From Anodontia alba (Eukaryota; Mollusca; Bivalvia; Lucinida; Lucinidae), in contig OZ024826.1 in the NCBI GenBank assembly GCA_964016985.1, positions 7,613,855-7,677,854 of the forward strand: 64,000 bases of DNA, in the 5' to 3' direction. This document shows positions 10,755 through 21,730 of the stretch, one piece after another (the stretch's first letter is position 1; each line of letters begins with the position of its first letter). The notes beneath the pieces were generated by a model. That model made no database searches. It saw only the letters and a list, made by a program, of their open reading frames with translations, and was not told where the DNA came from. A program made the translations under genes and the position numbers.

Positions 10755-11592
10755 TTGCAACGAATAATGTGCTTTTTTACACTGCTGATGTATACAAGAA
10801 TTGCAATTTTATGGTCTTGTCAAAAAGTCTGTGATGCCCTTGTTTATCTTTTGGATAACATTTTTATTAGATTTGGAATTAAATTTTGTTGGCAAACTAT
10901 TGGTATTCCGATGGGAACTAATTGTGCTCCTCCGGGAAAATCAGGCTGTCATTATTGAGGCTTTCCATTCCACTTCAAGATACCTTGATGATTTATTAAA
11001 TATTGACAATATTTACTTTGACTAAATGGTGGACCGCATATACCCTACTGAACTCCAGTTAAATAAAGCCACTTCTTCCGATACCGAGGCACCTTTTTTG
11101 GATTTCAATCTATGTATATCTAATGGTACAGTTTCCACCAAAGTTATGATAAACGGGACGATTTTGATTTTGATATAGTCGATTTCCCTTTTCTGGATGG
11201 CGATGTCCCCCGGCGTACCTCATATGGGGTAAACATATCTCAGATTATTAGATTCCTCAGAGCTTCACCAAATCTTAATGACTTTAACTGCCGTAATAAA
11301 GCCCTTACTGCCAAATTTCTTAGGCAGGGCTATCGATCGTTAGTTTAAACTTCAAAAGGCGTTTTCGAAATTTTATCTCAGACACAGTATCTTGGTAGAA
11401 AAATATAACGTCAGTCTGAAAACACTTCTGCAACAAGGTATAGAGAAACCAGAATTGTACGGTGATTTAGTGTATAAATTTAGACACATTGTGGGAAAAT
11501 CTATCTTTTCGGAGCAATTCAGAAAACTAATTAACCGTTATAATAGAATTGTCTATAGCTGGATATTATGCGGCAGACTGCATGCCTAGTTA
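10755..11592 (+). pseudogene. Penelope-like reverse transcriptase, decayed core and C-terminus
   Basis: Pieces of one RT occur in order across shifting frames. LWSCQKVCDALVYLLDNIF and IGIPMGTNCAP (RT motif B region of Penelope-like elements) lie in one frame. STSRYLDDLLNIDN, holding the YxDD catalytic motif, lies one base out of phase. A stop precedes RIYPTELQLNK and SDTEAPFLDF. Finally LKTLLQQGIEKPELYGDLVY with EQFRKLINRYNRI is the C-terminal part. Motif A is absent and several frameshifts and stops are present, so it is inactive. No GIY-YIG endonuclease is seen, which leaves the clade open. Confidence 0.8.
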
Positions 11593-12535
11593 TCCACCCA
11601 ATCATTGTTGATGACTATACTTCACTCTTTAATTGCACGACGGCGGTTCGGGCCTCAGACTTAATAACGGCCCCTTCGTAAAACTTTAACCAGTTGGCTG
11701 GGGCTTGACGGTATGTCTTTGGCTTGGCCCGCCGTGGGTCAACTATTGGCTCCCGGTACATCACCATAGTGCAGATTATATTTCATTTCCTTTGGGATCA
11801 CTTGGCCCATTGTGGTATATTTGAAAATGGAGTTCTGCTCAAGTATACGCTAGAGGACGTAAGCAGTGTTTCAAACTTCATTACTGCTTATGAAGAGTCT
11901 CAATAAAACCAAGACTTCCATTTTCTAATCCGTAGTGTGTTATTTGTTTCCAAAGGCAATCTTTTTGACGTTTATTTCATTTAGTCTGGTACACAGTAGA
12001 ATTAGCCATGAGTACTCGTCTTTGTTTATCATTGTGATTAATTTGATTTTTATGTTTTCGCTTTGATGCATTGACTGAGTTGGGAACCATTATGCGAACC
12101 GAATTTTTATGTATTTCTGTATTAAGAGTAGCATCGGGACCCAGGGTGGTTGGCCGGCTGTAAAAATGCTTTAAACCCCACTGTGATTTATTCTACTGAC
12201 CGTTCTAAGGCGGTGGTCCCGGTGTTAGTCTTACTCTTTGTTGCTTTGTGGTTTATTCTACGAGGCGATTTGTTCTAAGTCTTGCCTTGTATTATTTTGT
12301 TCTTGTGTTTTTCTGTCCTTTTAGCATTGCGATTAATTCGCTTGGGGAAGAGAGAGCTAATCTTAGTGCTTTTCGTACATTTGTTCGATTTGCGTTGTTT
12401 GATTTTGTCTGTTTCCTCTTCGTGTATGAGAAGGGCTGCAGCTTGTGATTGTGGCACTCCCTGGAGTTGTTCTTACCTTTTTTTGAACAATTTAATACCC
12501 GATATTGTGTCTAAAATTGCTGGATGAGTGGCAAA
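11593..12535 (+). mobile_element. Penelope-like C-terminal/3' untranslated region
   Basis: Continues the element: CAATCATTGTTGATGACTAT, CTTTAATTGCACGACGGCGG, GGGGCTTGACG, GAGTTGGGAACC, CTAAGGCGGTGGTCCCGGTG, CTCGCTTGGGGAAGAG. The same blocks recur at 50.0-50.76 kb. The segment 11815-11960 recurs inverted at 19.86-20.0 and 20.5-20.66 kb. Confidence 0.75.
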
Positions 12536-12715
12536 CAGCGCAGACCCTGATTAGGCGCCACGTTCTGTAACGTTTGTTGGAAGAATTGTATAGGCCATCC
12601 CCAATGTTTGTACTATTATTTGTACAAAAGGCAATAAAATATGTTTATACTATACTTCTGCAACGTCTCATCTGGGTCTGAACTGTTTGCTCAGGCCTGT
12701 CTGTCCGAATACATA
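12520..12715. repeat. FB-5-type MITE split by a polyadenylated insertion
   Basis: Left half CAAACAGCGCAGACCCTGAT and right half CATCTGGGTCTGAACTGTTT are the two arms of a hairpin seen elsewhere in the window. Between them (about 12551-12662) sits a block ending in CAATAAAATATG, resembling a truncated retroelement 3' end, bounded by ACG on both sides. Confidence 0.5.
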
Positions 12716-12794
12716 CGGTAAATATGGTAAACATAAATCTGCCGCTGAGGTGGGCAAGTAGCAGGTGGTAAATAACTATTCATAGCTTACATTA

Positions 12795-12850
12795 TTTTAT
12801 TGTAAACCTCTTGACTATAAATAAAATTTGTATTTGTATTTTGTATTTGC
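12795..12850 (+). repeat. possible non-LTR retroelement 3' tail
   Basis: AATAAAATTTG followed by TATTTGTATTTTGTATTTG, a short-word repeat tail of the kind that ends many LINEs. Nothing upstream is recognisable. Confidence 0.35.
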
Positions 12851-13275
12851 ATAAGGCCTATTGTATGAGAGATCAGAGAACAAAAACCCTCCTGGAAGTA
12901 CATCAGTAGCCAAACAACTAGAAGTATATGTTTGTTAAACTCTATTCCTCACCTATAGGGTTGTCCCAACAAAATGCTAAACTAAAAATGGGCATAACTG
13001 TCATAAATATTGTCCCATTTTTACAAGTAAGGTCAAATATCTATATATAGTTCTCCAATTAAATAAAAGCTGCTGAAAACTGCCACAGATTAGAGTAAAC
13101 ATATTTCATTGCACTAATACAATGGGACTGGACACGAGTTATGCAACATTAGATAGCCCTATCCCTCATTACCACGAAATAGTACAAATAGTACAATGGT
13201 GCAAATGTAACTTTTCATAAACAAATACAAGAAATGAAACGTCAATTTCATACACTTCGTCATGAGTAACAGCGA
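12851..13275. other. unassigned
   Basis: No gene, repeat or RNA that I recognise. Confidence 0.3.
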
Positions 13276-13276
13276 C

Positions 13277-13558
13277 CATCACGAAAACAAGCCTATATAA
13301 TTTTGACCCCCTTAAACCCCACTTTTATATAGTAAAACTGGGGTTTACAGGGGTATACATTATTTTTCTTATTTCTGATCAAAACATAGATTGTGTGTAC
13401 TCGTTAAAACCGCCTCGTCGAGGCGGTCCTAACGAGTACCCACAATCTATGTTTTGAGGAGAAACATGAAAAATATCGGATTTTTTTTTTTATCTGAAAT
13501 GTTTCATTTTTTGGTGATAAAATTTTCAGTATGTTTGAATAGGCATGTTTTCGTAATG
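13277..13558. mobile_element. FB-2 foldback MITE (~280 bp)
   Basis: Begins CATCACGAAAACAAGCCTAT and ends AATAGGCATGTTTTCGTAATG (split by one base from a perfect inverted terminus). The centre is a long palindrome: ACATAGATTGTGTGTACTCG, then ACCGCCTC...GAGGCGGT, then CGAGTACCCACAATCTATGT reversed. AAACCCCACTTTTATATAG and CTGGGGTTTAC form a second internal inverted pair. Related copies are at 40347-40621 and 63606-63886. Confidence 0.85.
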
Positions 13559-13559
13559 A

Positions 13560-14302
13560 CCCGTTTCAAACTACAATCCGGAAATATAGTCAATCATTAT
13601 ATGAACTAATGGAGAATATACTTATTACTAGAACAGCTTTTATAATACACTTATTCCTTTCGTTTCTATATGTTTAAAACCATTCAGTATTACATCTAAT
13701 AATATAATTGGAATGAAACGTAAAACTCAAATGAGGTTTCGGCGTTGTAGTTAAACAAATCTGCATTCGAAAAAATAGTGTTGCGCATTTTGGACGTCAG
13801 CACCCCTGCAGCAGGCTGAAGATGGAACTATAAAATTCTATAAAACAAAAAAAAAACTGCCACAATAAACTACTGCATTCACAATAAAGCTTGTTATTAG
13901 TAGGTATTTGGCTTGATGATTCAACATTCAAGCCGTGTGTCCAGTGCCATGATATTAGGAAGATTATTCATATTATATGTCTTATTTGAGTGGAAAAACA
14001 TCTTAAAGGTGTTCACTTTGTTCCCTGTTCGTCTCGGTATATTCACAGGACTGTGAAATTATATATAAAACACATTAAATATAGACACACATATTCGGAC
14101 TGATACCTTCTTTGCACTAGTATCAGCACTGTGTTGTGCTGATGGATAATAATTGTATAGCTTATAAGCCTATATATTTTAGATTTATTTGGTCAACAAG
14201 CCATGAATAATGTTGATGCCTAGTTCTTTTCATTATGTATAGCATCCTCATCTTTTATTCATATGTATGATTATCTTCCACATAACAGTTGTCTATGATT
14301 GA
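13560..14302. other. unassigned AT-rich DNA
   Basis: No credible coding frame. No repeat recognised. Confidence 0.35.
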
Positions 14303-15991
14303 TTCAATTTTCGGAGTGGCTATTTGCAGTCGACTGGAAATAGCCAAAACACGTTAAAATGGCTATTTGCAGTCGACTGCAAATAGCCAAAATACGTTAA
14401 AATGGCTATTTGCAGTCGACTGCAAATAGCCAATAAACGTTGAAATGACTATTTGCAGTCGACTGCAGATAGCCAGAAAAACGTAAAACTGGCTATTTGC
14501 AGTCACCTCAAATCTTTGCAATTGATACATGCAGTCAGCTCCAAATAATGTCTAAGAATGGTCAAATAATGATGTGTTTAAATGTATTTTCATTTATTTT
14601 TGAACATGTTAAGCATGTAAGTGGTATGTAAACCATACATTTAGAGTGTTATTGATTTCACAACATTAAGTAGAAAACGCATTACTGTTCTCCTTCCAAG
14701 ATTGATTTTCTGTTTATTTGGTGTTGTTTTACGGGTAAAATGGTAGGGAAAGAGATGAAAATAATACGATACACATAACTCGAACATTCGCAAAGTCCAC
14801 TATGAGCTATGCAAATTATATGCAATGGCATTATTAACATTGTGGCAAAATATACATGCATACATACGTGTATAACAATCATAAACTAAACTTTGCGCGC
14901 CGGAGAAACCACCCATTATCATATTGCATGATTACTGTCGGGTTTGGAGGAAATATATGTTGAGTTTGGTATAGTATACAGTTCCAATGATCATAAAGTG
15001 TGCGATTGAATGAGAAAAGGCCTAATTTCATAATGAAACTTTGTCGCAAATGTCCCGGCCGTATCAGTGCGAATATATGTACATGTATGAGATGTATAAG
15101 ACCCTATTTTCAAGCTCTTTGTGATATGCTGTACATGAAGAACGGCCCTAAGTTTCAAGTCTGAATAAAGCTCTGTTTTGTTTTGTTCTTTTCTGATATA
15201 ACTATTTTTCATTATTCTTTCTCTCTATCCAAGCAATCAGCGGTGATTACGGTGATCAAAAGGATTGTAATGCATTCAAATAAGTTGATGATACCAACGG
15301 ACGGAAAAAGAATGTCTTTCATGTATCCATACCAATTAAAGAATTACAACAAACAATCGGCTAATTGTGTTTTTGTTTACAGTCGGTGCTCCAAAGAGCG
15401 CTATGTCGAGTTAATCTATTTATAATATACTGTGAAGGGATATCATGTTTCTTATTTCTGCTTGAAAACATAGATTGTGGGTGCTAGTGGAAACAGCCAG
15501 TAGAAATCCAGCTACTGGCACAATGCTCAGACACAACCCATGCAAGAAGCATGCACAAACGCAGAAAACATAAAAACGGAGCTCTTAACGAGCAACAAAA
15601 ATAATCTCTTTTCAAACAAGGTGATTAGACTACTAGAAAGCACGAAACCAACATGCACAATGCAAAAGTAATAACAAACATGCTTTGCAAAAAGGAACCC
15701 GTTCCAGGTCCGACACAAAACCAATGTGAAAGTACTTGATATCCTTTCCAAAAAGTCTGATGTACATTATAAACACATCTGTCCCAAGCATTTACCGACA
15801 CAGTTTGTTTGTAAGGATTTTTTTCTGTAGTTAACTGCAAATAGTCAAATTAACGATTTTTGGCTATTTGCAGTCGACTGCAAATAGTCATTTTAACGTT
15901 TTTTGGCTATTTGCAGTCGACTGCAAATAGCCATTTTAACGTATTTTGGCTATTTGCAGTCGACTACAAATAGACTCTTCCTTCAATTTTC
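14303..15991. mobile_element. palindrome-array element, 1.67 kb, 10-bp TSD
   Basis: TTCAATTTTC occurs directly at 14303-14312 and 15982-15991, flanking inverted ends (GGAGTGGCTATTTGCAGTCG on the left; GGAAGAGTCTATTTGTAGTC on the complement at the right). Each end is an array of a 28-bp palindrome, GGCTATTTGCAGTC joined to its own complement, with a GTCGAC centre. Left units start at 14318, 14361, 14404 and 14447 with a decayed half at 14491. Right units start at 15862, 15905 and 15948 with a half near 15827. The 15-bp spacer AAAATACGTTAAAAT is in opposite orientation in the two arrays. The interior has no transposase; it contains a LINE-like AATAAAGCTCTGTTTTG tail (15163-15190) and half an FB-2 element (15440-15490). 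Confidence 0.8.
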
Positions 15992-16410
15992 ACTGCATTC
16001 TTACCTTAACATAAGTGCTAGAGTTGGCGGATTTGAGCCCAGCTCAGATCATTGATTAAAAGACTATTTGTCCAGTGGTAAATGGGTACACCAGGGGAAG
16101 GTGAATGACCCTCCACAACAGTGAGCTGTAACTCTCAACCCCACCCCACCCCCACCCCCAATGACCTCAAGGCTACGGGACACCTTTGCCTTTGACTTTT
16201 ACACAGCAGTGGCCCAACTCATCATAATGACACCATTACATGTATATAATTTAGGTTATTTGAATGCCATTAATTTGCCTTTGTTAGGTCTTTATTCGGT
16301 GCATACTGATGTTCTTATTCAGCTATACTATTACAATTCTCTATATATTGCAGTAGTTTAATACTACCAAGAGTCTCATATACCTTCATATAGTCATATT
16401 TAGCTCATAC
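15992..16410. other. unassigned
   Basis: A CCCCACCCC tract lies near 16140-16160. No gene or repeat is recognised. Confidence 0.3.
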
Positions 16411-16730
16411 CATTGCAATCCGCCGGCCTCGGTGGCTCAGTTGGATGCGCGTCCGACTGGAGACCAGGAGTTCGCGGGTTCGACCCCGCCGAGGTCGGCA
16501 ATATTCTTTCGTGGAGATTGATCATGAAATATTTTCTACGGTCATTCTCTCCCTTCCGCTGATTCAAGAAGGGCAGTTGTCAGTTTCTAATGTGTACAAT
16601 ACTGGTTAACCGCTTAGAGGACTAAGCCTGTCCAGTAAACGTGTGGTTAGGTAAACTGACCGCGCTCGACATGACCCCATTGGGTTGACTGGGCCATAAA
16701 GCCTCAATACAAACAAAAACATTGCAATCC
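16411..16730 (+). repeat. SINE-1, full-length with 11-bp TSD
   Basis: The direct repeat CATTGCAATCC lies at 16411-16421 and 16720-16730. The element between (16422-16719) starts GCCGGCCTCGGTGGCTCAGT, with A box TGGCTCAGTTGG and B box GGTTCGACCCC about 40 bases on. It continues through a conserved body (TTCGTGGAGATTGATCATG, CCTTCCGCTGATTCAAGAAG, CTCGACATGACCCCATTGG) and ends in ACAAACAAAAA. This is the best copy for defining the family. Members of the molluscan V-SINE group (for example RUDI) would be the first comparison; the assignment is not verified. Confidence 0.93.
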
Positions 16731-16837
16731 AGAATGAGTAAACACCCACTATATCCATAACCTGAAACTTCCTAATCATCACTTTACCACTAATTTAGTC
16801 TTTCATACTGCACTTCCGTATGAAAAGACTAACCTTA

Positions 16838-17066
16838 TTAACCCATTTGTGCCTAGCGTCCCATAAATGGGACATTGATAAACAGTATAGACCCAGATCA
16901 GAGAACGCGGAGTCTGATCAGGGTCTACACTGTTTGCATTAAATACAGGCATTTTAATAAAACATGGTAGTAGTAAAAACTGACCAGACACCCCTGAAAT
17001 TGGAAATGGACTGTCCCAAAGAATTCAGGTAGAAGAGTCCACTCGGCATACATGTAAATGGGTTAA
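16838..17066. mobile_element. FB-5 MITE with TTAA ends
   Basis: Bounded by TTAA at 16838-16841 and 17063-17066 with inverted ends AACCCATTTGTGCC...GGCATACATGTAAATGGGTT. The centre is a hairpin CAGTATAGACCCAGATCAGA...TCTGATCAGGGTCTACACTG. TTAA flanks are the target duplication of piggyBac-type transposons, so mobilisation by such a transposase is inferred. Confidence 0.75.
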
Positions 17067-17830
17067 CATCATTTTATTACTTAGGTGGGCAAACATATAG
17101 ATGATAATATTTTATCTGTGCAGTCAGATACCTTTGGAACGATATTGTATTTCATCTACAATATTTTAGTCCTTGAATAAAATAACCATCTGCGGTAAAC
17201 CATACTGGGGTAAGATCAGGGCATACATGTATTTCATTTGCTGCAACTAAAGGAAAACATCTGTGTAAGTGCTCTTAGCCATCTAATACACGTAATTAGA
17301 TTTCATTAGTATTGAACCCATTTCAAAGAAGTGTATCTTTTTTTTCTTCTGAGAATGCATTGAATACATATATTTGTTTTGTTTCTTAAGTCTGTTTCTT
17401 CAGGGTGTCTGTCATCCATATGTGTAACCTTGACAGCGCTGTCTGCGCATCTGGTTGCAGAGGAAACAAATAACTTCAGACCATTTCTGAGTTGATGTCC
17501 TTTACCCAGAGGACAAAGAGATAGGGAGTCGGGGTGGGTAGGTAGGGGGGGGGGGCTACTTAGAAGAGATTCTCAATTGCAGTTTGCTTCCTAGCTCCTG
17601 ATTTTCAGCAGAACTTTTCAACTCACAGTGGTCTGAAGTATGCGCTGCTTGCGTAATTACTGTGTCCTGAATCAAACAGGTATGTATTCGATGTGCAGTG
17701 CAAGAAATAGGCCATTATGCCGTATGCGGGTAATGTTCAAAGGTCCAGACAAGCCTGCAAATTGCTGCAGTCTAATCAGCACCTTCCTAACCCATTTTCA
17801 CAATCCTAGTATACTGTAGATTGTATTGAA
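17067..17830. other. unassigned
   Basis: Only a G homopolymer stretch at 17540-17555 stands out. Confidence 0.3.
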
Positions 17831-17831
17831 C

Positions 17832-18053
17832 GGGACCAAGTTGTTAACGATTCGTTTAAATTTACATCGAGTGATACGCAAATATGCTGAAATTTTTCGC
17901 TGAAAAAATGTGAGTAGCTTTTGCAGTGCAAAAGCTATTCACATTTTTCAGCAAAATATATCAGAATATTGTATATTGAATCCGCTAAAACAGTTAACAA
18001 AATGACCCTTAATGAGCTCGTTAAGCTAACGACGCTTTGCACAACTAGGCCCA
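17832..18053. mobile_element. FB-4 foldback MITE
   Basis: Inverted ends GGGACCAAGTTGTTAACG and TTTGCACAACTAGGCCC. The central snapback CTGAAAAAATGTGAGTAGCT pairs with AGCTATTCACATTTTTCAG. The AATGAGCTCGTTAAGCTAAC block is shared with copies at 33.87 and 49.4 kb. Confidence 0.75.
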
Positions 18054-18515
18054 GAGAAATAACTGGTCTGACTGAATGGATGTATTGACAGATTTTGGTA
18101 TTCTCTGTTCACATATGGCATAAGGGCCCTTTTTCACGCATTGCACGTCATTTTTATTTCTCAGTTTTGCAGATGTAATTAATGATGTCAATCAGTGGAA
18201 TGAAGCTCTTTTCTGATCCTGACACTGAACATTGTCAATCTACATGTATATTTTATTGATAGTAAATCTGTAGACTTCATCAATCTGGCAAGTTCCAAAA
18301 GAAAGTAATTGAACCCTTAAAGCGCTAGTCATAACTGCAGCTGTCATAGCTGCGGCATTAAAATGTTTTTCATAGCAAATACGTCTTGGTATTTCTGATA
18401 TGTCTTGACTGGTGTTAGCGTCATGCCAGTGTGTCTTGCTTGTGCAGATTATCAGACCACACATATACTATATTTTAGACACTGTAATCTTATATCGCTG
18501 GTTCCAGGCTGGAGT
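18054..18515. other. unassigned
   Basis: No recognisable content. Confidence 0.3.
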
Positions 18516-18516
18516 C

Positions 18517-19150
18517 ACTCTTAGTATTTGTTATTGTTCCGGAAGCACTTTATGAAAGGTCATGGACTGGTCCAATGCTATTTTTTGTGGACTGCACAAC
18601 GTTATTATAACCAAGCATTAGCTTTCACAAACATGATTGGCCTAAACCTAGCACAAATTGTGTGCTAAGCGTAGGCCAAGCTTTTTGTGAAAACTAATGC
18701 TTGTAATGCAAAACGTATCAGTACCCCAAACGGTATAAACCTGATACCCGACCGAAAGTCAAGATAATGTCATAACCCTGACATATCTTACCAATTAGGC
18801 CTGCAGAGTGTTAAAGCTTAAAATGCTTAAAATGTATATGAGATGGAACACGTAATTGTCTACGCCCAAGGGCATAGACAATCTTGGTATTTGTTATTGC
18901 TCCGAAAGCACTTTATGAAAGGTCATGGACTGGTCCAATGCTAGTTTCTATGGACTGCCCAACATTATTATAACCAAGTATTGACTTTCACAAACAAGAT
19001 TGGCCTAAATGTGTGCTAAGCGTAGACCACTTTTTGTGAAAGCTAATACTTGTAATGCAATACGTATCAGTGCTCCAAACGTTATAAAACCTGATACCCG
19101 ACCGAAAGTCAAGATAATTTCATAACCCTGGCATATCTTACCAATAAGGC
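18517..19150 (+). repeat. two direct repeats, ~270 bp each, offset ~368 bp
   Basis: Both copies (starting near 18517 and 18885) share TATTTGTTATTG.TCCG.AAGCACTTTATGAAAGGTCATGGACTGG in pieces, AACGTATCAGT, and CCTGATACCCGACCGAAAGTC. Each holds a hairpin whose arms are CCAAG.ATT..CTTTCACAAAC and TTTTTGTGAAA.CTAAT.CTTG. The copies are clearly diverged. Confidence 0.7.
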
Positions 19151-19850
19151 ACCTCTGATAATATTTTTCAGACAAAAGGAAATAACTTCAAATTAAAATA
19201 ATATTGTTTTCAATAACAATGTTTCTAACGCATGCTACGCACAGCATGCATGTGCGTAACATGTGTAAGAAAATATTTATAATACAATGACATTAATATA
19301 AAAAATTGCCACCATAGGGGAACCCTGGGAGCAAATTCTTTCCTTGAAGAGTAGCCCCTATTTGGAAGCGATTCTATTAATAATTTTCAAGATATTTCCT
19401 GAGTATGCGTAAAAATAATTCCGTTCTGGCTACGCCACTAAGAAAGAATAGAAGTTGTTCGAGCGGGTCTCATAGTCGGCAGGGAGAAAGGTCACAAAAG
19501 AGCAACAACGTGAAAAAAAGTACCTTCTGATATGTGCGCACAACATCCATGCAGTCTGATCAGAGTCTTCGTTGTCCGCATGAAGAAACTTTGCGTTCTT
19601 TTCCATACAAAATATGCCCGTGCCCGGTGAACTCTTTTATCAAACTGTGCAAATGTTGCCCGTGCCCGGTGAACTCTTTTATCAAACTGTGCAAATGTGC
19701 AGGGCGGGCTGAATCTTCGCAGGTACGTTTTCTAACGTTGCGGCTCAAATGAACCAGATCAAAGCTAACCCAACGTTTAATGCAGCTGTGTGATAGTTAA
19801 GGGTAAAATAAGCCTGTGCATACCATACCATAAAAAAATCAACAAGGTTG
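19151..19850. other. mostly unassigned; FB-6 fragment and a 42-bp tandem duplication
   Basis: GGGAGCAAATTCTTTCCTTG (19329-19348) is the FB-6 hairpin motif also seen at 32.76 and 37.93 kb. A perfect 42-bp tandem duplication (TGCCCGTGCCCGGTGAACTC...) spans 19615-19698; being a multiple of three it extends a short frame that has no other gene features. Confidence 0.5.
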
Positions 19851-19854
19851 CCTT

Positions 19855-20005
19855 TGGAAACAAAGAACACATTACAGATAGAAAATGGGAGTCTCGGTTT
19901 TATTGAGACTCTTCATAAGCAGTAATGAAGTTTGCAAGACTGCTTACGTTCTCTAGCGTGTACATGAGCAGAACTCCATTTTCAAAGAATCACAATGGCT
20001 CAATG
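19855..20005 (-). mobile_element. Penelope-like 3' fragment
   Basis: Reverse complement of 11815-11960: TTGCCTTTGGAAACAAAGAA, TCTCGGTTTTATTGAGACTC, TTCATAAGCAGTAATGAAGT and GAGCAGAACTCCATTTTCAA. Non-coding fragment. Confidence 0.75.
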
Positions 20006-20009
20006 ATCC

Positions 20010-20013
20010 TCCC

Positions 20014-20044
<31 letters not shown>

Positions 20045-20045
20045 A
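20010..20045. repeat. C tract and (CA)n
   Basis: A C homopolymer followed by CACACACA repeats. Confidence 0.9.
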
Positions 20046-20062
20046 AAAATAGAAATATAATC

Positions 20063-20160
20063 TGCTAATGGTGAGATTAGTCTTTGCCCATATACAGACT
20101 GTGTATTATTTACGGTCTGTATATGGCACAAACTAATCTCACCGTTAGCTTCCGGAAGCT
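20063..20160. repeat. hairpin, ~40-bp arms
   Basis: GCTAATGGTGAGATTAGTCT...CCATATACAGAC pairs with GTCTGTATATGG...AACTAATCTCACCGTTAGC. It is probably a small foldback element; no second copy is seen in the window. Confidence 0.6.
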
Positions 20161-20294
20161 TCCGGGTGGGTAAGTGACAGCTCCCGACTTCGGATCACAA
20201 CGTCACGGTTCGAATCCCATCGTCGATGGACTTCAGCTCATGACTGTACGGCACTTCACTGCACAGAGCCTTTCATTATTACCCTTCCATTAGA
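20161..20294 (+). repeat. SINE-2, tRNA-like head
   Basis: B-box match GGTTCGAATCCC at about 20207-20218 followed by the family body CAGCTCATGACTGTACGGC, ACTTCACTGCACAGAGCCTT and TTATTACCCTTCCAT, shared (inverted) with 25.8, 41.5 and 63.55 kb. The A box is degraded. Confidence 0.65.
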
Positions 20295-20317
20295 CTAGCC
20301 CCAGTCGTTTCTCCCTT

Positions 20318-20319
<2 letters not shown>

Positions 20320-20398
<79 letters not shown>
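20320..20398. repeat. (TA)n microsatellite
   Basis: Nearly pure TA dinucleotide run. Confidence 0.95.
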
Positions 20399-20402
<4 letters not shown>

Positions 20403-20524
20403 TTTTTCAACATTACTTTTTCTCTTAATCCCTATATTTCTCATACTTATATTCACCAGTTCTAACAGAAACATCTATCCCACCTGCCCAACTACTTTGG
20501 GTTATTACGGTGTAAAAGACCGAC

Positions 20525-20680
20525 TTGGAAACAAAGATTGCATTACAGATTGAAAATGGGAGTCTCGGTTTTATTTAGACTCTTCATACGCAGTAATTAA
20601 GTTAGCAACACTGCTTACGCCCTATAGCCTTTACATAAAGATAACTTTATTTCATAGATACTACAATGGGCTAGTCTTGG
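20525..20680 (-). mobile_element. Penelope-like 3' fragment
   Basis: A second, more diverged copy of the 19.86-20.0 kb fragment (GAAAATGGGAGTCTCGGTTT, ACTCTTCATACGCAGTAATT). The adjoining CTACAATGGGCT recurs at 21069 as CTACAATGGGCTCAATGATC, so the copy may be interrupted. Confidence 0.6.
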
Positions 20681-21378
20681 AAATCGGAGAAGGAAACTAC
20701 AACTATTATCGGGAACGTGAAACCGATTGATTATCAATTGTACAATCGGATGTTCCAAAACTGACATAATCAAAGTATCATTGCAGCATATAACCTAAAA
20801 TTTCTAAATAACACATAAGGCAATACCACTTTAATTGCTTAATCATGTCTAATTAAAATGTAGGTTTCTGAAGACACAGCAGATGTTTCTAGCCAATTTA
20901 AGTTATAAGAAGAGCAGCCACAGGAATTGACAGTGTAGTGTTTCTTTGTTCCACATTTCTAAAAACAGAATTTTAAAGTAATCGATCGTGAAAAAAATCA
21001 CAATCGATAATTGCGATGGTAGGCTCATCCAGCGATTAATCGATATTTTGGATTAATCGAAACAACACTACAATGGGCTCAATGATCCCAAATAAAAAAT
21101 TGACAGTACTGTAATGAAGTACGGGGAGTCGTTCTACCGCACCACAAAGCATAACCCCTGTACCTAACGACAAGCACCAACGGGAGCAATGGGTCCTTTG
21201 TATAACGTTCACGGAGTGTTTGCACTTCTGATTAAATGCAACCCTGGTGTATGCAGTCCTCCCCCACCCCCAACCACCGCCCCCCCCCCCCCCCCCCCCC
21301 CCCACCCCGCCTAAAAAAAAAAAAAAAAAGGCGAAATTCAGTAAAATAATATTCGTTCCCATCAATTAGAAATTCCTT
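20681..21378. other. unassigned, with C- and A-homopolymers
   Basis: AATCGAT-rich short inverted repeats lie at 20980-21060. C tract with A tract at 21279-21330. The frame crossing these tracts is a low-complexity artefact. Confidence 0.35.
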
Positions 21379-21393
21379 CGAAAAAAAAATGAT

Positions 21394-21530
21394 ACTACGT
21401 TCCCACCAATCAATAATCCGTTCGAACGAATTAATAATTCCTTCCCACCAATTAATTATTCATTTGAACAAATTAATAATATGTGCCAATCAATTACATT
21501 TCGTTCCCACCAAATGATATTCCGTACGAC
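21394..21530. promoter_or_regulatory. AATTAATAAT / CGTTC motif array upstream of kinase copy A
   Basis: Alternating words AATTAATAAT, CGTTCCCACCAA and CCGTTCGAACGA recur about every 20 bp in both orientations, ending ~200 bp before exon 1. It is conserved in block B. A regulatory role is inference only; it could equally be a simple repeat. Confidence 0.3.
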
Positions 21531-21730
21531 ATATTAATACAGTGTCACGGAACGATACGACAATCTCCGGCAGTGACGACACTCTCCGACAACGTTCATG
21601 ACGACATCGTTCTGACGTTGGTGACGTGCCTCCGTTGTCAAGGCAGTCATCCATGATTATTTTGCGACGCTACATGCATAATAATTATCCTGACTACTTA
21701 TTCCGATTTCGTTGAAGCCTATGCTTAAAC

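Noticed and set aside
14318..14513. CRISPR-like array of palindromic repeats
   Set aside because: The 15-bp spacers are nearly identical, not unique, and a mirrored array closes the element at 15.86-15.98 kb.
16422..16500. Possible functional tRNA gene (A and B boxes present)
   Set aside because: The acceptor stem does not close. The same head with an identical 220-bp body recurs at 3.0 and 27.1 kb, and the copy has target duplications, so it is a SINE.
21036..21365. 109-codon minus-strand frame with a poly-Gly stretch
   Set aside because: Runs through C and A homopolymers. No family resemblance.
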